From NCBI GenBank assembly GCA_019421365.1, contig JAHZFJ010000007.1:99288-163287 (forward strand): a DNA stretch of 64,000 nucleotides, in the 5' to 3' direction. The first letter of the stretch is position 1; each line of letters begins with the position of its first letter. Shown here in pieces: positions 9,355 to 18,709 of this stretch. Source of the DNA: Lachnospiraceae bacterium. Lineage in GTDB: Bacteria > Bacillota > Clostridia > Lachnospirales > Lachnospiraceae. Under the pieces are notes generated by a model. It did not search any database, was not told where the DNA came from, and saw only the letters and a program-made list of their open reading frames with translations. The position numbers were made by a program, and so were the translations under genes.

Positions 9355-10023
9355 ATGTTAAATAATATAGATGCAGTTATTTTTGATTTAGATGGTACAT
9401 TAGTTGATTCCATGTGGATGTGGAAAGAAATTGATGTGGAGTACTTAAGTAAATTTGGAATTGAAGTTCCAAGTGATTTACAACAAGCTGTGGAAGGAAT
9501 GAGTTTTTCTGAAACAGCACAGTATTTCAAAGATCGTTTTAATTTATCAGATCCAGTAGATGTAATAAAGGCAGAATGGAATAAGATGGCATGGGATAAA
9601 TACGGGAATGAAGTACCTCTTAAGAAAGGGGTTATCGAATTTCTTGAAGAATTACGTAGTAGAGGGATTAAAACAGGTATTGCTACAAGTAATTCAAGGG
9701 AATTAGTGAATCATGTATTAAAGAGTTTGAATATAACAGAATATTTTGATTCTGTGCGTACTTCTTGTGAAGCGAAAAAAGGTAAACCAGCACCAGACAT
9801 CTATCTTCTAGTAGCTGATGATTTGCAAGTAGATCCAAAAAACTGTCTAGTGTTTGAGGATTTAGCACTTGGAGTTATGGCGGGTAAAAGCGCTGGAATG
9901 AGCGTGTGTGCCGTATTTGATCCATATTCTGAAGACGACAAAGATAGAAAACGTGAGCTTGCTGATTATTATATCGATACTTATTTTGATATATTTGAAA
10001 ACAGAGTAGAGAAACTTGCATAA
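9355..10023 (+). CDS. HAD-superfamily (subfamily IA, phosphoglucomutase-like) hydrolase
   Basis: Probable cytosolic phosphatase of the HAD IA group. Motif I is VIFDLDGTLVDS (Asp11 nucleophile, Asp13 acid/base), motif II TSNS, motif III the Lys in KKGKPAPDIYLL, motif IV CLVFEDLALGVMAGKSAGM. The helical cap (residues about 18-85) is that of phosphoglucomutase/phosphoglycolate phosphatase-like proteins, with WKEID in the cap. Length 222 aa. It has an AAGGAG site 7 nt before ATG 9355 and lies close behind the pseudouridine synthase gene, so it is probably co-transcribed. The substrate cannot be assigned. Confidence 0.82.
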   Translation: MLNNIDAVIFDLDGTLVDSMWMWKEIDVEYLSKFGIEVPSDLQQAVEGMSFSETAQYFKDRFNLSDPVDVIKAEWNKMAWDKYGNEVPLKKGVIEFLEELRSRGIKTGIATSNSRELVNHVLKSLNITEYFDSVRTSCEAKKGKPAPDIYLLVADDLQVDPKNCLVFEDLALGVMAGKSAGMSVCAVFDPYSEDDKDRKRELADYYIDTYFDIFENRVEKLA

Positions 10024-10094
10024 GTTTATGTAATAAATAGCGATAAATAAAAATAAACCAGATGCATTTGAATTGTTATATAGAAAGGTATGTC

Positions 10095-12071
10095 ATGATA
10101 AGAGATTATTTACCAATATCCAAAGAGGATATGAAGAAAAGAGGAATAGAGCAACTAGATTTTGTGTATGTAATAGGGGATGCCTATGTAGACCATCCAT
10201 CTTTTGGACCTGCTATTATTAGTAGGATTCTTGAAGCGAATGGATATCAAGTTGGTATCATTGCACAACCAGATTGGAAAGACGAAGAGAGTATACAGAT
10301 ACTTGGAAAACCTCGTCTTGGTTTCTTAGTAAGTGCTGGTAATATGGATACCATGGTTAACCATTACACAGTTGCAAAGAAGCATCGTAAAGTTGATGCC
10401 TATTCGCCAGGTGGCGTTATGGGAAAACGACCAGATCGTGCTACTATTGTATATTGTAATTTGATCCGTAAAGTATACAAGGATATTCCGATTGTTACAG
10501 GTGGAATTGAGGCGAGTCTTAGAAGACTTGCTCATTATGATTATTGGAGTGATAAAGTAAAACGTTCGATTCTTCTTGATTCAGGAGCAGATATTATATC
10601 TTATGGAATGGGAGAGCATTCGATTGTTGAAATTGCAGATGCATTAGCAAGCGGTATTGCTGTTTCAGATATAACATTTATACCAGGAACGGTATATAAG
10701 GCAAAGAATTTAGACTCTGTGTATGATGCAGTTATATTACCAGATTATCAAAGTATCTTGGCAAGTAAAGAGGAATTTGCAAGAAGTTTCTATAAACAAT
10801 ACTGTAATACAGATCCATTTACAGCAAAACCATTAGTTGAAAAATATAAAGAAAATGAATATGTAGTACAAAACCCACCATCGAAGCCACTTTCTCAGGC
10901 GGAGATGGACCGTGTATATGCATTACCATTTATGCGCGATTATCACCCAAGTTACGAAGCACAAGGTGGAATACCTGCAATAGAGGAATTGAAATTCAGT
11001 TTAGTTAGTAACCGAGGGTGTTTCGGAGGCTGTAGTTTCTGTGCCTTAACATTCCATCAAGGTAGAATGATTCAAACTAGAAGTCATGAGTCAATTCTAC
11101 AGGAAGCACAGCACCTAATATGGGACAAGGATTTTAAAGGTTATATTAATGATGTTGGTGGTCCTACCGCTAACTTTAGACATACGGCTTGTGAGAAGCA
11201 AAAGACAAAAGGTGTTTGTGTCAATAAGCAATGTCTTTTCCCTACACCTTGTAAGAATCTTAAGATTGATCATTCGGATTACTTAAGTCTACTGAAGAAA
11301 TTAAGAGAATTACCGAATGTTAAGAAAGTATTCATACGTTCAGGCATCCGTTTTGATTACCTTATTAATGATAAAGATGATACATTTATGAAGGAGCTTT
11401 GTGAGCATCATGTAAGTGGTCAATTGAAAGTAGCGCCTGAGCATATTAGTGATAACGTACTAAAGCTTATGGGTAAACCATCGAATAATGTGTATGAAAG
11501 ATTTATCAAAGCATATAAGAAAACAAACGACGAAGTTGGTAAGAAGCAATTCGTAGTTCCTTATCTTATGTCTTCGCATCCTGGTTCTACTATGAAAGAA
11601 GCGGTAGCTCTTGCGGAATATCTAAGGGATCTAGGATACATGCCTGAGCAGGTACAAGATTTCTATCCAACTCCATCAACTATATCAACTTGTATGTACT
11701 ATACAGAGTTAGATCCAAGAACAATGGAGAAGGTGTATGTACCAAAGAATCCACATGAGAAAGCCATGCAACGAGCATTGATTCAATATCGTAATCCAAA
11801 GAACTATGAACTTGTAGTAGAAGCACTACAAAAAGCTGGACGTACTGACTTAATTGGATTTGATAAGAACTGTTTAATACGCCCAAGAAACAATGATCGT
11901 TATGGACAAAATAATCAAAATGGGCAAAGTGGACATGGTAGAGGTAAGGAATCCGGTTCTGGAAAGTATACTTTTTCAAGCAAAGGAGCAAAGGGTACAT
12001 CAAACGGTAATTCCAATGGTAAACCTAAGAAGAAAAAAGCCATTCGTAATGTTCATAAAGCAAAGAAGTAA
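10095..12071 (+). CDS. YgiQ family (UPF0313) radical SAM protein
   Basis: Large radical SAM protein of the YgiQ/UPF0313 family, present in many bacteria but without an established reaction. The cluster-binding CxxxCxxC motif is in NRGCFGGCSFCALTFHQGR, followed by the TIM-barrel region and the family signatures GGIEASLRRLAHYDYWSD, VAPEHISD, PYLMSSHPGS and VQDFYPTPSTISTCMYYT. The N-terminus IRDYLPISKEDMKKRG and GDAYVDHPSFG match the usual family start, supporting ATG 10095 (GAAAGG upstream, 658 aa) over ATG 10062. A Gly/Asn/Lys-rich, basic tail of about 50 residues follows the last conserved block and may bind nucleic acid. Confidence 0.88.
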   Translation: MIRDYLPISKEDMKKRGIEQLDFVYVIGDAYVDHPSFGPAIISRILEANGYQVGIIAQPDWKDEESIQILGKPRLGFLVSAGNMDTMVNHYTVAKKHRKVDAYSPGGVMGKRPDRATIVYCNLIRKVYKDIPIVTGGIEASLRRLAHYDYWSDKVKRSILLDSGADIISYGMGEHSIVEIADALASGIAVSDITFIPGTVYKAKNLDSVYDAVILPDYQSILASKEEFARSFYKQYCNTDPFTAKPLVEKYKENEYVVQNPPSKPLSQAEMDRVYALPFMRDYHPSYEAQGGIPAIEELKFSLVSNRGCFGGCSFCALTFHQGRMIQTRSHESILQEAQHLIWDKDFKGYINDVGGPTANFRHTACEKQKTKGVCVNKQCLFPTPCKNLKIDHSDYLSLLKKLRELPNVKKVFIRSGIRFDYLINDKDDTFMKELCEHHVSGQLKVAPEHISDNVLKLMGKPSNNVYERFIKAYKKTNDEVGKKQFVVPYLMSSHPGSTMKEAVALAEYLRDLGYMPEQVQDFYPTPSTISTCMYYTELDPRTMEKVYVPKNPHEKAMQRALIQYRNPKNYELVVEALQKAGRTDLIGFDKNCLIRPRNNDRYGQNNQNGQSGHGRGKESGSGKYTFSSKGAKGTSNGNSNGKPKKKKAIRNVHKAKK

Positions 12072-12175
12072 GTGGCTGATACTTTTCTTATAGAAAGTCG
12101 TAAGTTGTGGATTCGTCTGATGAATGCATGATTTGAGAGAAAACACAGTGGATTAACGAGCAGGAGGAAGCATAC

Positions 12176-12772
12176 GTGGATAAGGGGATGCACGGATACA
12201 TTAAGTACAAGAAGAACAAACAATTAAGAGATACAATAATTATTGCACTTATAGGCATAATTATATTTGTAGTAGGCTATCTTTTGAATGATAACTCGAG
12301 AAACAATGTATTTACTATAATTACAATTTTATTAGCATTGCCTGGAGCAAAGATGTTTGTTGGTTATATTATAGTCGCCCCTTATCGATCAATGAATGAT
12401 AAGAAATATGAACAAGTATGTAACGTTATTTCTCCAAATACAACAATGATATCTGATTTAGTAATCACTTCTCCTGATAAGGTAATTAACCTGGATTGTA
12501 TTGTTGTAGATGACCATCATGTTATTGCATTGTCAGGAAAAGAAGGACAAGATATATCTTATATTCAGACGTATCTGGTGAGAACAATTAAAAACCAAGG
12601 ATATTCCCCTGAAGTGAAAGTACTAACTGATTTTAGTAAATTCCTATTACGTGTGAAGGCACTTGGTAATTCAAAAGAACAGGAGCAAGCACAAGTAGAA
12701 CAAGTTGATGAGAATACTAAGAGCTGCGAACGAGAAGAAGTTGTTAACTTATTGAAGACTTTGAATATATAA
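12176..12772 (+). CDS. Unrecognised small membrane protein
   Basis: 198-residue protein that I cannot assign to a family. After a short basic N-terminus there are two hydrophobic helices (IIIALIGIIIFVVGYLL and TIITILLALPGAKMFVGYIIVA), then a soluble, probably cytoplasmic domain of about 130 residues with alternating hydrophobic strands (VINLDCIVVDDHHVIALSG) and an acidic, Glu/Gln-rich tail. GTG start at 12176 with AGGAGG upstream. It lies between ygiQ and an rluA-type gene with a short gap on the 3' side, so it is likely part of that transcription unit. Similar proteins are annotated only as hypothetical in Lachnospiraceae, to my recollection. Confidence 0.6.
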   Translation: MDKGMHGYIKYKKNKQLRDTIIIALIGIIIFVVGYLLNDNSRNNVFTIITILLALPGAKMFVGYIIVAPYRSMNDKKYEQVCNVISPNTTMISDLVITSPDKVINLDCIVVDDHHVIALSGKEGQDISYIQTYLVRTIKNQGYSPEVKVLTDFSKFLLRVKALGNSKEQEQAQVEQVDENTKSCEREEVVNLLKTLNI

Positions 12773-12798
12773 AAGTAAATATAATGGAGTAAATAGTA

Positions 12799-13758
12799 AT
12801 GCAAAGTATAATTGTATCAAAAAACGAAGCAAATCAAAGACTTGATAAGTTGCTTGCCAAATATCTGAACAAAGCCCCAAAGAGTTTCCTGTATAAGATG
12901 CTTCGTAAGAAGAATATTACTTTGAATGGAAAGAAAGCAGATGGCAGTGAAAAATTAGTGGAAAGTGATGAAATCAAGCTATTCTTAGCAGAAGAAACAA
13001 TAGCAAAGTTTAGTGAAGTCCTAGTAGAAGAAGTTGAGGAAGGAATTCAAATTATCTACGAAGATGAGAACATACTTTTGATTAATAAAGAAGTAGGAAT
13101 GTTATCACAAAAAGCAGAAAAGTCTGATGTATCTTTAGTTGAATGTATTATCACATATCTGCTACAGAGTAATCAGTTGACGAAAGAGGAATTAAGAAGC
13201 TTCAAGCCTTCTATCTGTAATCGACTTGACCGTAATACAAGTGGTCTTGTAGTAGCGGGTAAGACATTAATTGGTTTACAAACCATGGCGGAACTGTTTA
13301 AAGAGCGTACCATCGATAAGTATTATCACTGTATCGTCAAAGGGAAGGTGGAACAGCAACAAAGAATTGAGGGCTTTTTGTATAAAGATGAGAAAACGAA
13401 TAAAGTTTCAATTACAAATCATGCCATAGAAGGAGCTGACCCTATTGCAACAGAATATGTACCACTTAAAACAAATGGTTCGTATACCTTGCTACAGGTT
13501 AAATTAATAACAGGTAAGACGCACCAGATTCGTGCACATCTAAAAAGTATTGGACATCCTATAATCGGGGACTTTAAGTACGGTAATCGAGGTGTGAATG
13601 AACAGATGAAGAAACAGTTTTCTTTAGAAAATCAGTTGTTACATGCGTATTGCCTAAGATTTCCTAAGGTAGAAGGTGCATGTAGTAATCTATCAGGAAA
13701 AGAATTTATAGCAGCAAGACCTGCATTATTTGAAAGGATAGTAAATGAGTTGTTTTAA
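12799..13758 (+). CDS. RluA-family (RluC/RluD-like) 23S rRNA pseudouridine synthase
   Basis: Pseudouridine synthase with an N-terminal S4 domain (NQRLDKLLAKYL, ITLNGKKADGSEKLVESDEI) and the RluA-type catalytic domain: ICNRLDRNTSGLVVAGKT contains the catalytic Asp, and LLQVKLITGKTHQIRAHLKSIGHPIIGDFKYG forms the rest of the active site (given here as successive blocks LLQVKLITGKTHQIR and AHLKSIGHPIIGDFKYG). Length 319 aa is typical of the RluC/D group. It is the third rRNA-modification enzyme within 7 kb. The precise 23S position cannot be told from sequence. Confidence 0.88.
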   Translation: MQSIIVSKNEANQRLDKLLAKYLNKAPKSFLYKMLRKKNITLNGKKADGSEKLVESDEIKLFLAEETIAKFSEVLVEEVEEGIQIIYEDENILLINKEVGMLSQKAEKSDVSLVECIITYLLQSNQLTKEELRSFKPSICNRLDRNTSGLVVAGKTLIGLQTMAELFKERTIDKYYHCIVKGKVEQQQRIEGFLYKDEKTNKVSITNHAIEGADPIATEYVPLKTNGSYTLLQVKLITGKTHQIRAHLKSIGHPIIGDFKYGNRGVNEQMKKQFSLENQLLHAYCLRFPKVEGACSNLSGKEFIAARPALFERIVNELF

Positions 13759-13800
13759 AACTTACGATTCTTTCTTTTAGCGAGAATAGAGAAAAATCAC

Positions 13801-13829
13801 TTTATAAAAGAAAAATGTTATGGTATACT
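13801..13829 (+). promoter_or_regulatory. Promoter of the ECF transporter operon
   Basis: TTTATA (13801), 17-nt spacer, TGG-TATACT extended -10 (13821-13829). The leader to the ATG is only about 30 nt, so there is no room for a vitamin riboswitch. Confidence 0.5.
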
Positions 13830-13865
13830 CTGTTAGGAACTATAAACTAAGAGGAGGATTAAAGT

Positions 13866-14417
13866 ATGAAAAAGAAGTTTGGTATCAAAGAAGTTGTAGC
13901 AATTGGTATTGGTACAGCACTTTTTGTTGCTTTAACAGAAGTACAAATTCCAATCGGTATTCCAAATACATACTTGCAACCTAGAATGGCCGTATTTGCA
14001 TTTCTTGCTGCAGTATTTGGACCAATTGTTGGTGGAGTAATCGGAATATTAGGACATGCACTTGGAGACTTAATATTCTATGGAAGTGTATGGTGGAGCT
14101 GGGTTATACCGGAAGCAGTAATTGGTATTGCAATTGGTTTGCTTGCTAAGAAGTTTGCCATTAAAGAAGGTGGCTTTGGTAAAAAGTCGATTATTACATT
14201 CAATGTGGCACAAGTACTAGCTAATGCAGTAGCATGGATTGTTGTGGCACCAGCATTAGATATAATTATATATGTAGAACCAGCGAATAAAGTATTTACA
14301 CAAGGTGCATACGCTGCACTTGGTAATGTACTAATAATCGGTATTTTGGGTACTCTATTAGCATCTGGCTATGCTAAAATTGGAGCAAAATCATCAAGCC
14401 TTAGTAAAGAGGACTAG
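13866..14417 (+). CDS. ECF transporter S component, UPF0397 family
   Basis: Substrate-binding membrane component of an energy-coupling-factor importer. Hydrophobic segments span most of the 183 residues; the family signatures GIGTALFVALTEVQIPIGIPNT, given here as GTALFVALTEVQIP and IGIPNTYLQPRMAVFAF, and the conserved GHALGDLIFYGSVWWSWVIP, mark the UPF0397 group, often annotated as riboflavin-type S component. The substrate is not proven for this family. A strong GAGGAGG ribosome site precedes ATG 13866. The ATPase and EcfT genes follow immediately, making a dedicated (group I) ECF transporter. Confidence 0.85.
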   Translation: MKKKFGIKEVVAIGIGTALFVALTEVQIPIGIPNTYLQPRMAVFAFLAAVFGPIVGGVIGILGHALGDLIFYGSVWWSWVIPEAVIGIAIGLLAKKFAIKEGGFGKKSIITFNVAQVLANAVAWIVVAPALDIIIYVEPANKVFTQGAYAALGNVLIIGILGTLLASGYAKIGAKSSSLSKED

Positions 14418-14420
14418 GAT

Positions 14421-16157
14421 ATGGAACCTATTATTGAATTTAATGATTATACATTTAAATATCGATCACAGATGGAACCATCTCTACGGGATATTAATCT
14501 TAAGATATATCCCGGAGAGAAAGTTTTAATTGTGGGACCGTCCGGCTCTGGAAAGTCAACACTTTCTCATTGTATTAACGGATTGGTTCCATTTTCATTT
14601 CCGGGTGATTGTAGTGGAAGTTTAAGGATCGATGGAAAAGACCCGAAACAATTGGGCATCTTTGGTATGTCTAAGATTGTTGGTACTGTTCTTCAGGATA
14701 CGGACGGCCAGTTTATAGGATTAACGGTTGCAGAGGATATAGCCTTTGCTCTAGAGAATGACATGATAGATCAGGATAAGATGCATGCAAAGGTAAATGA
14801 AGTAGCTGAAATAGTAGATGTGAAGAATTTACTTAATCATGCGCCGGGTGAATTATCTGGTGGACAAAAACAGAGAGTTTCTATGGCGGGAGTTTTGGTT
14901 GATGATGTGAAAATTCTATTGTTTGATGAACCTTTAGCAAATCTAGACCCTGCTACTGGTAAAAGAGCAATTGATATGATAGATAAGATACAAAAGAATA
15001 GGAATGCAACGATTATAATTATCGAACACAGGTTAGAGGATGCATTATATCGTGATGTTGACCGTATTGTAGTTATTAACGAAGGCCAAATTGTTGCAGA
15101 TATGTTGCCAGATGAATTGTTAGTTACGAATATCTTAGAAGAACAAGGAATTAGAGAACCTCTATATATTAGTGCCTTAAAGCATGCAGGATGTAAACTT
15201 ACAGCGGCTGCAAAACCTCAGCATATAGAGAATATGAAGCTTAATAACTATGAAGAGCAGATGAGAACATGGTATGACTTAGCTAAGAGAGAGGTGCCAA
15301 AGGTTGGCGAGGAATCAGTACTTCGTATAGAGAATTTACATTTTTCTTACACAGCAGGAGAACCAATACTAGAAGATATTAATTTTGATATTAAAAAAGG
15401 TGAAATGTTAAGTGTTGTAGGTAAAAACGGGGCAGGTAAGTCTACACTATCCAATCTTATTTGTGGTTTTTATAAACCACAGCAAGGAAAAATATACCTA
15501 CATGGTCAAGATATATCTCCACTGTCCATTAAAAAAAGAGGAGAGAAAATCGGACTTGTGATGCAAAATCCAAATCAAATGATTTGCAAACCACTTATAT
15601 ATGATGAAGTGGCATTAGGACTTACAGTGAAAGGATTACTTGAAGAGGAGATTAAAGAACGAGTATATCAAACCTTGAAGATCTGTGGATTGTATCAATT
15701 CCGTAATTGGCCGATATCAGCTTTAAGCTTTGGCCAGAAAAAGAGAGTTACCATTGCGTCAATACTTGTTATGAATCCAGAGATTATTATCTTAGATGAA
15801 CCAACAGCAGGACAAGATTATAAGCATTATACAGAAATTATGGAATTCTTAAAAGAGATTAATTCTAAACTAGGAATTACAATAATTATGATTACTCATG
15901 ATATGCATTTGATGTTAGAATATACGGATCGAGCATTGGTAATAGCAGATGGAAAGCTGATTGCTGATGATACCCCTTCTGCAATTCTTACGAATGAAGA
16001 GATTGCAAATAAGGCTTACCTTAAGAAAACGTCACTTTATGATTTGGCAATACGATGTGGGATAGAACAGTCTTCTGAATTTGTTGATCGTTTTATCTAC
16101 TGTGAGAAAAATATTAGGAATAATAGTAAGAAAGAAATGGTGTTAGATTATGTCTAA
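14421..16157 (+). CDS. ECF transporter ATPase, fused double ABC domain
   Basis: Cytoplasmic energising subunit with two complete ABC ATPase domains in one chain (578 aa), like YkoD. Domain 1 (about residues 1-240): Walker A GPSGSGKST, signature LSGGQKQR, Walker B ILLFDEPLANLDP. Domain 2 (about 290-540): Walker A GKNGAGKST, signature LSFGQKKR, Walker B IIILDEPTAGQD and switch His in MITHDMH. It replaces separate EcfA1/EcfA2. The start is 3 nt after the S-component stop and the 3' end overlaps the EcfT gene by 8 nt, so all three are one operon. Confidence 0.9.
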   Translation: MEPIIEFNDYTFKYRSQMEPSLRDINLKIYPGEKVLIVGPSGSGKSTLSHCINGLVPFSFPGDCSGSLRIDGKDPKQLGIFGMSKIVGTVLQDTDGQFIGLTVAEDIAFALENDMIDQDKMHAKVNEVAEIVDVKNLLNHAPGELSGGQKQRVSMAGVLVDDVKILLFDEPLANLDPATGKRAIDMIDKIQKNRNATIIIIEHRLEDALYRDVDRIVVINEGQIVADMLPDELLVTNILEEQGIREPLYISALKHAGCKLTAAAKPQHIENMKLNNYEEQMRTWYDLAKREVPKVGEESVLRIENLHFSYTAGEPILEDINFDIKKGEMLSVVGKNGAGKSTLSNLICGFYKPQQGKIYLHGQDISPLSIKKRGEKIGLVMQNPNQMICKPLIYDEVALGLTVKGLLEEEIKERVYQTLKICGLYQFRNWPISALSFGQKKRVTIASILVMNPEIIILDEPTAGQDYKHYTEIMEFLKEINSKLGITIIMITHDMHLMLEYTDRALVIADGKLIADDTPSAILTNEEIANKAYLKKTSLYDLAIRCGIEQSSEFVDRFIYCEKNIRNNSKKEMVLDYV

Positions 16158-16974
16158 GATACTAGCCTATGAACAAAAAGATACTTGGATACATGAACTT
16201 AGCGGTGTGACTAAATTAATCTTCTTCTTATTGTGGTGTGTAGTTAGTATGTTAAGTTATGATACAAGAGTATTAGCTGTAATGCTTGTCTTTAGTTTGG
16301 TGATTTTTTCTATGTCAAAAACGCAGTGGAGACAAGTTGGTGCAGTATTTAATATGATAATGATTTTCCTTGTATTGAACATTATTGCTGTTTTTATATT
16401 CTCTCCTTATCAAGGGGTTAAAATCTATGGAACTAGAACGGATCTATTCCACATAGTTGGTCCTTATACTATGACAGCAGAACAGCTATTTTATGAAGGG
16501 AATATGATATTAAAGTACTTCACAATTATTCCTGCCGCACTAATGTTCTTTGTTACAACAGATCCAAGCGAATTTGCAGCCTCCCTTAATAAAGTGGGTA
16601 TTCATTACAACATCGGATATGCAATAGCGATAGCTTTAAGATATATCCCTGATGTACAAGGAGATTTTGTTAAGATAAAACACGCGCAAGAAGCTAGGGG
16701 AATCGAGATGTCTGGGAAAGCTCCTTTGTTTAGTAGAATTAAGAACATAACAGTTATTATATTCCCACTTATCTTCTCTAGTATGGGGCGAATTGATACA
16801 ATAAGTAATGCAATGGAACTACGCGGATTCGGAAAACATAAGAAACGTACTTGGTACTATGCAAGACCATTAAGAAGAAATGACTATATTACAATAGGAG
16901 TTACTGTTATATTTTCAGTGATTGCCTTATATATTACTTTTAAAAATGGCAGTAGATTCTATAACCCGTTTTAA
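16150..16974 (+). CDS. ECF transporter transmembrane component (EcfT/CbiQ family)
   Basis: Transmembrane scaffold linking the S component to the ATPase. Several hydrophobic helices are followed by the EcfT coupling motifs: AQEARGIEMSGKAP (first Ala-Arg-Gly motif) and ISNAMELRGFGKHKKRTWY (second). These charged helices contact the ATPase domains. Length 274 aa is typical. It overlaps the ATPase gene by 8 nt. Together with the two upstream genes it forms a complete dedicated vitamin-type importer. Confidence 0.88.
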   Translation: MSKILAYEQKDTWIHELSGVTKLIFFLLWCVVSMLSYDTRVLAVMLVFSLVIFSMSKTQWRQVGAVFNMIMIFLVLNIIAVFIFSPYQGVKIYGTRTDLFHIVGPYTMTAEQLFYEGNMILKYFTIIPAALMFFVTTDPSEFAASLNKVGIHYNIGYAIAIALRYIPDVQGDFVKIKHAQEARGIEMSGKAPLFSRIKNITVIIFPLIFSSMGRIDTISNAMELRGFGKHKKRTWYYARPLRRNDYITIGVTVIFSVIALYITFKNGSRFYNPF

Positions 16975-17091
16975 ATTTAGACTATACAGAACAAAATAAA
17001 TGAGGTATAGTATAAATGTGTTAAAATATGTAAATACAATAGCCAAAATAGTAATAGCTAAGTTACAATAATTAAATTAAGATACGTAAGA

Positions 17092-17142
17092 AGAGACTAT
17101 AGCGCATATATTTATTAAGTATGGGCAATAGTCTCTTTGCTA
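17092..17142 (+). terminator. Probable terminator after the ECF operon
   Basis: AGAGACTAT (17092-17100) pairs with ATAGTCTCT (17128-17136); inner bases extend the stem with two mismatches. The tail TTGCTATT is only moderately U-rich. Confidence 0.6.
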
Positions 17143-18150
17143 TTATTAGAATATAGTATTGAAGGTGATTGTATTAGGAGAATAATAAAATTTCTTCACT
17201 CCATATGGGGTAAGTTACTATTTTTACTAGTAGGTTTAATCATAGGTGGAATTATAGGGGCTTGTTTTATTGATATTACAAGCTTTCCATCAGTATTGTG
17301 TTTGATGGCCTGTGTAATTTTGATAGGTATCCTCATAACAATTAGTTTTGAGATTGATATGTCTCGCTTTATGATTAAGGCAGATAAGAAAAGACGCAGT
17401 ATTATATATGTATATTGGGCCTTTGCATTCATAATATTTACATTATATTATGCATTGAATTACGAGAAGTTTAAGGTGACATATAAGACAAATATCTTTG
17501 GGATTGATCAGATGCAGTACATATATCTTGTTAATTTTGCTATATTTCTTGTTCTTGGGATCTTAATCTATCAGATTATCATACAGCAATATAGCATTAA
17601 GAATATAGGGAAAGGTGGAGTAGAACTAGAGCGAATTGTTACCAATGATGGTTTAGCAGCATTAGAAACGAACACAGACATGGTAAGTAGTATATGCAAA
17701 CAATTAGGTGCATTAGATGAAATCGTACAGTATTTGTATTACCAAGGTTATGTCGATGATCTATTGCCTTATACAGATTATGTTGATATACTAGGAAGAA
17801 TTTTACTTCCTTTATCTGAAAATCATGATGATGTTATAATTCAGGCACTAACAGAGTCGAGGTATTTAACATATCTTAATCATGAAAACTCCTTATCGGT
17901 GGGGAGGATTAAGAAGATTACGTATGAACTAGATAAATACGGTATTCTTAAAGTAGAAGATACCATACATATTAAGTATAAACTTGCAGCTTTTCATGAA
18001 TACAAGAATCACCCATATGTATTTATAGTTGTTAAATTAGGTCCCTTGTATGATATTAAGATTGGCGAGCTTATATACGCGTATGTGAAATCTTTTGAAG
18101 CACTATATTCCAAGTACGTTATGTTGCTATTACAGGAAAGAGAAGGATAA
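17137..18150 (+). CDS. Unrecognised membrane protein with cytoplasmic domain
   Basis: About 330 residues; I do not recognise the family. Four hydrophobic helices (WGKLLFLLVGLIIGGIIGAC, FPSVLCLMACVILIGILITI, SIIYVYWAFAFIIFTLYYAL, IYLVNFAIFLVLGILIYQII) are followed by a soluble region of about 180 residues rich in Leu, Tyr and Asp. The start is unclear: the only standard in-frame codon before the first helix is TTG 17137, which sits in the tail of the preceding terminator with no ribosome site, whereas a good TAGGAG at 17175-17180 is followed in frame only by ATA codons. Two tiny ORFs follow it directly. Confidence 0.55.
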   Translation: MLLLEYSIEGDCIRRIIKFLHSIWGKLLFLLVGLIIGGIIGACFIDITSFPSVLCLMACVILIGILITISFEIDMSRFMIKADKKRRSIIYVYWAFAFIIFTLYYALNYEKFKVTYKTNIFGIDQMQYIYLVNFAIFLVLGILIYQIIIQQYSIKNIGKGGVELERIVTNDGLAALETNTDMVSSICKQLGALDEIVQYLYYQGYVDDLLPYTDYVDILGRILLPLSENHDDVIIQALTESRYLTYLNHENSLSVGRIKKITYELDKYGILKVEDTIHIKYKLAAFHEYKNHPYVFIVVKLGPLYDIKIGELIYAYVKSFEALYSKYVMLLLQEREG

Positions 18151-18174
18151 GTCAGAAAGGAGCGTGATGCCTGC

Positions 18175-18348
18175 ATGGATGAGAGAAGATTAGAGAATTT
18201 ATTCGCTAACCTGCAACCAAGAGAGAATGGAGGGGCGAAAGAAGTAAGTAAAGAATTCATTATGGATAGTTACATACCAACTGCAAATGGTACTAGTGTA
18301 GTTGACAAATTAAGAAATCGACATATCTATACATATAATAATAGGTAG
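18175..18348 (+). CDS. Small 57-residue ORF, unrecognised
   Basis: ATG 18175 to TAG 18348 encodes a hydrophilic peptide beginning MDERRLENLFANLQPRENGG and ending in RNRHIYTYNNR. An AGAAAGGAG site lies upstream (12 nt from the ATG, slightly long). It begins 24 nt after the preceding membrane-protein gene, suggesting co-transcription. No domain is recognised; function unknown. Confidence 0.5.
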   Translation: MDERRLENLFANLQPRENGGAKEVSKEFIMDSYIPTANGTSVVDKLRNRHIYTYNNR

Positions 18349-18414
18349 CTTGGTTTAGGAACCATTATAATTGCTAAGAATATACTAATAATAGTAAGTA
18401 ATTGAGGTGGTTCT

Positions 18415-18582
18415 TTGATCGAGAATATGAGTCATTACATGAATCTTGAGGGATTTGTAAAAAGAAATAATACGATTAATATGGTAATTCCAGCTCGATT
18501 TATCGTTGAGTATGAAGCGGTTAGATCAAGGGGTAAGGGAATCGTCCAGGAATTATTAGAGAAGTATCAGTTAGAAAAGTAA
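18415..18582 (+). CDS. Small 55-residue ORF, unrecognised
   Basis: TTG 18415 to TAA 18582, with GAGGTGG a few bases before the TTG. The peptide contains NTINMVIPARFIVEYEAVRS and ends RGKGIVQELLEKYQLEK, a mixed hydrophobic/charged pattern consistent with a small folded or helical protein. It is followed by a terminator at 18621-18692, so the unknown membrane protein and the two small ORFs probably form one transcript. Function unknown. Confidence 0.5.
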   Translation: MIENMSHYMNLEGFVKRNNTINMVIPARFIVEYEAVRSRGKGIVQELLEKYQLEK

Positions 18583-18620
18583 ATATAGAAAAAAGTAAGT
18601 ATAGTAAAAAGTAAGTATAA

Positions 18621-18692
18621 AAAAGGTAGGATTCTAAGAGATGGTATTAGTTACGGTAATACATCTCTTATGAGTCGCACCTTTTCTTTTTG
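18621..18692 (+). terminator. Rho-independent terminator after the small ORFs
   Basis: Nested stem: AAAAGGT (18621-18627) pairs with ACCTTTT (18679-18685), with an inner AAGAGATG/CATCTCTT stem; the tail is CTTTTTG. Two copies of AAAAAGTAAGTATA precede it. Confidence 0.7.
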
Positions 18693-18709
18693 TTTAACAA
18701 TATAAATAG

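Noticed and set aside
13830..13865. Riboflavin or other vitamin riboswitch before the ECF operon
   Set aside because: The leader is only about 30 nt, too short for any known aptamer.
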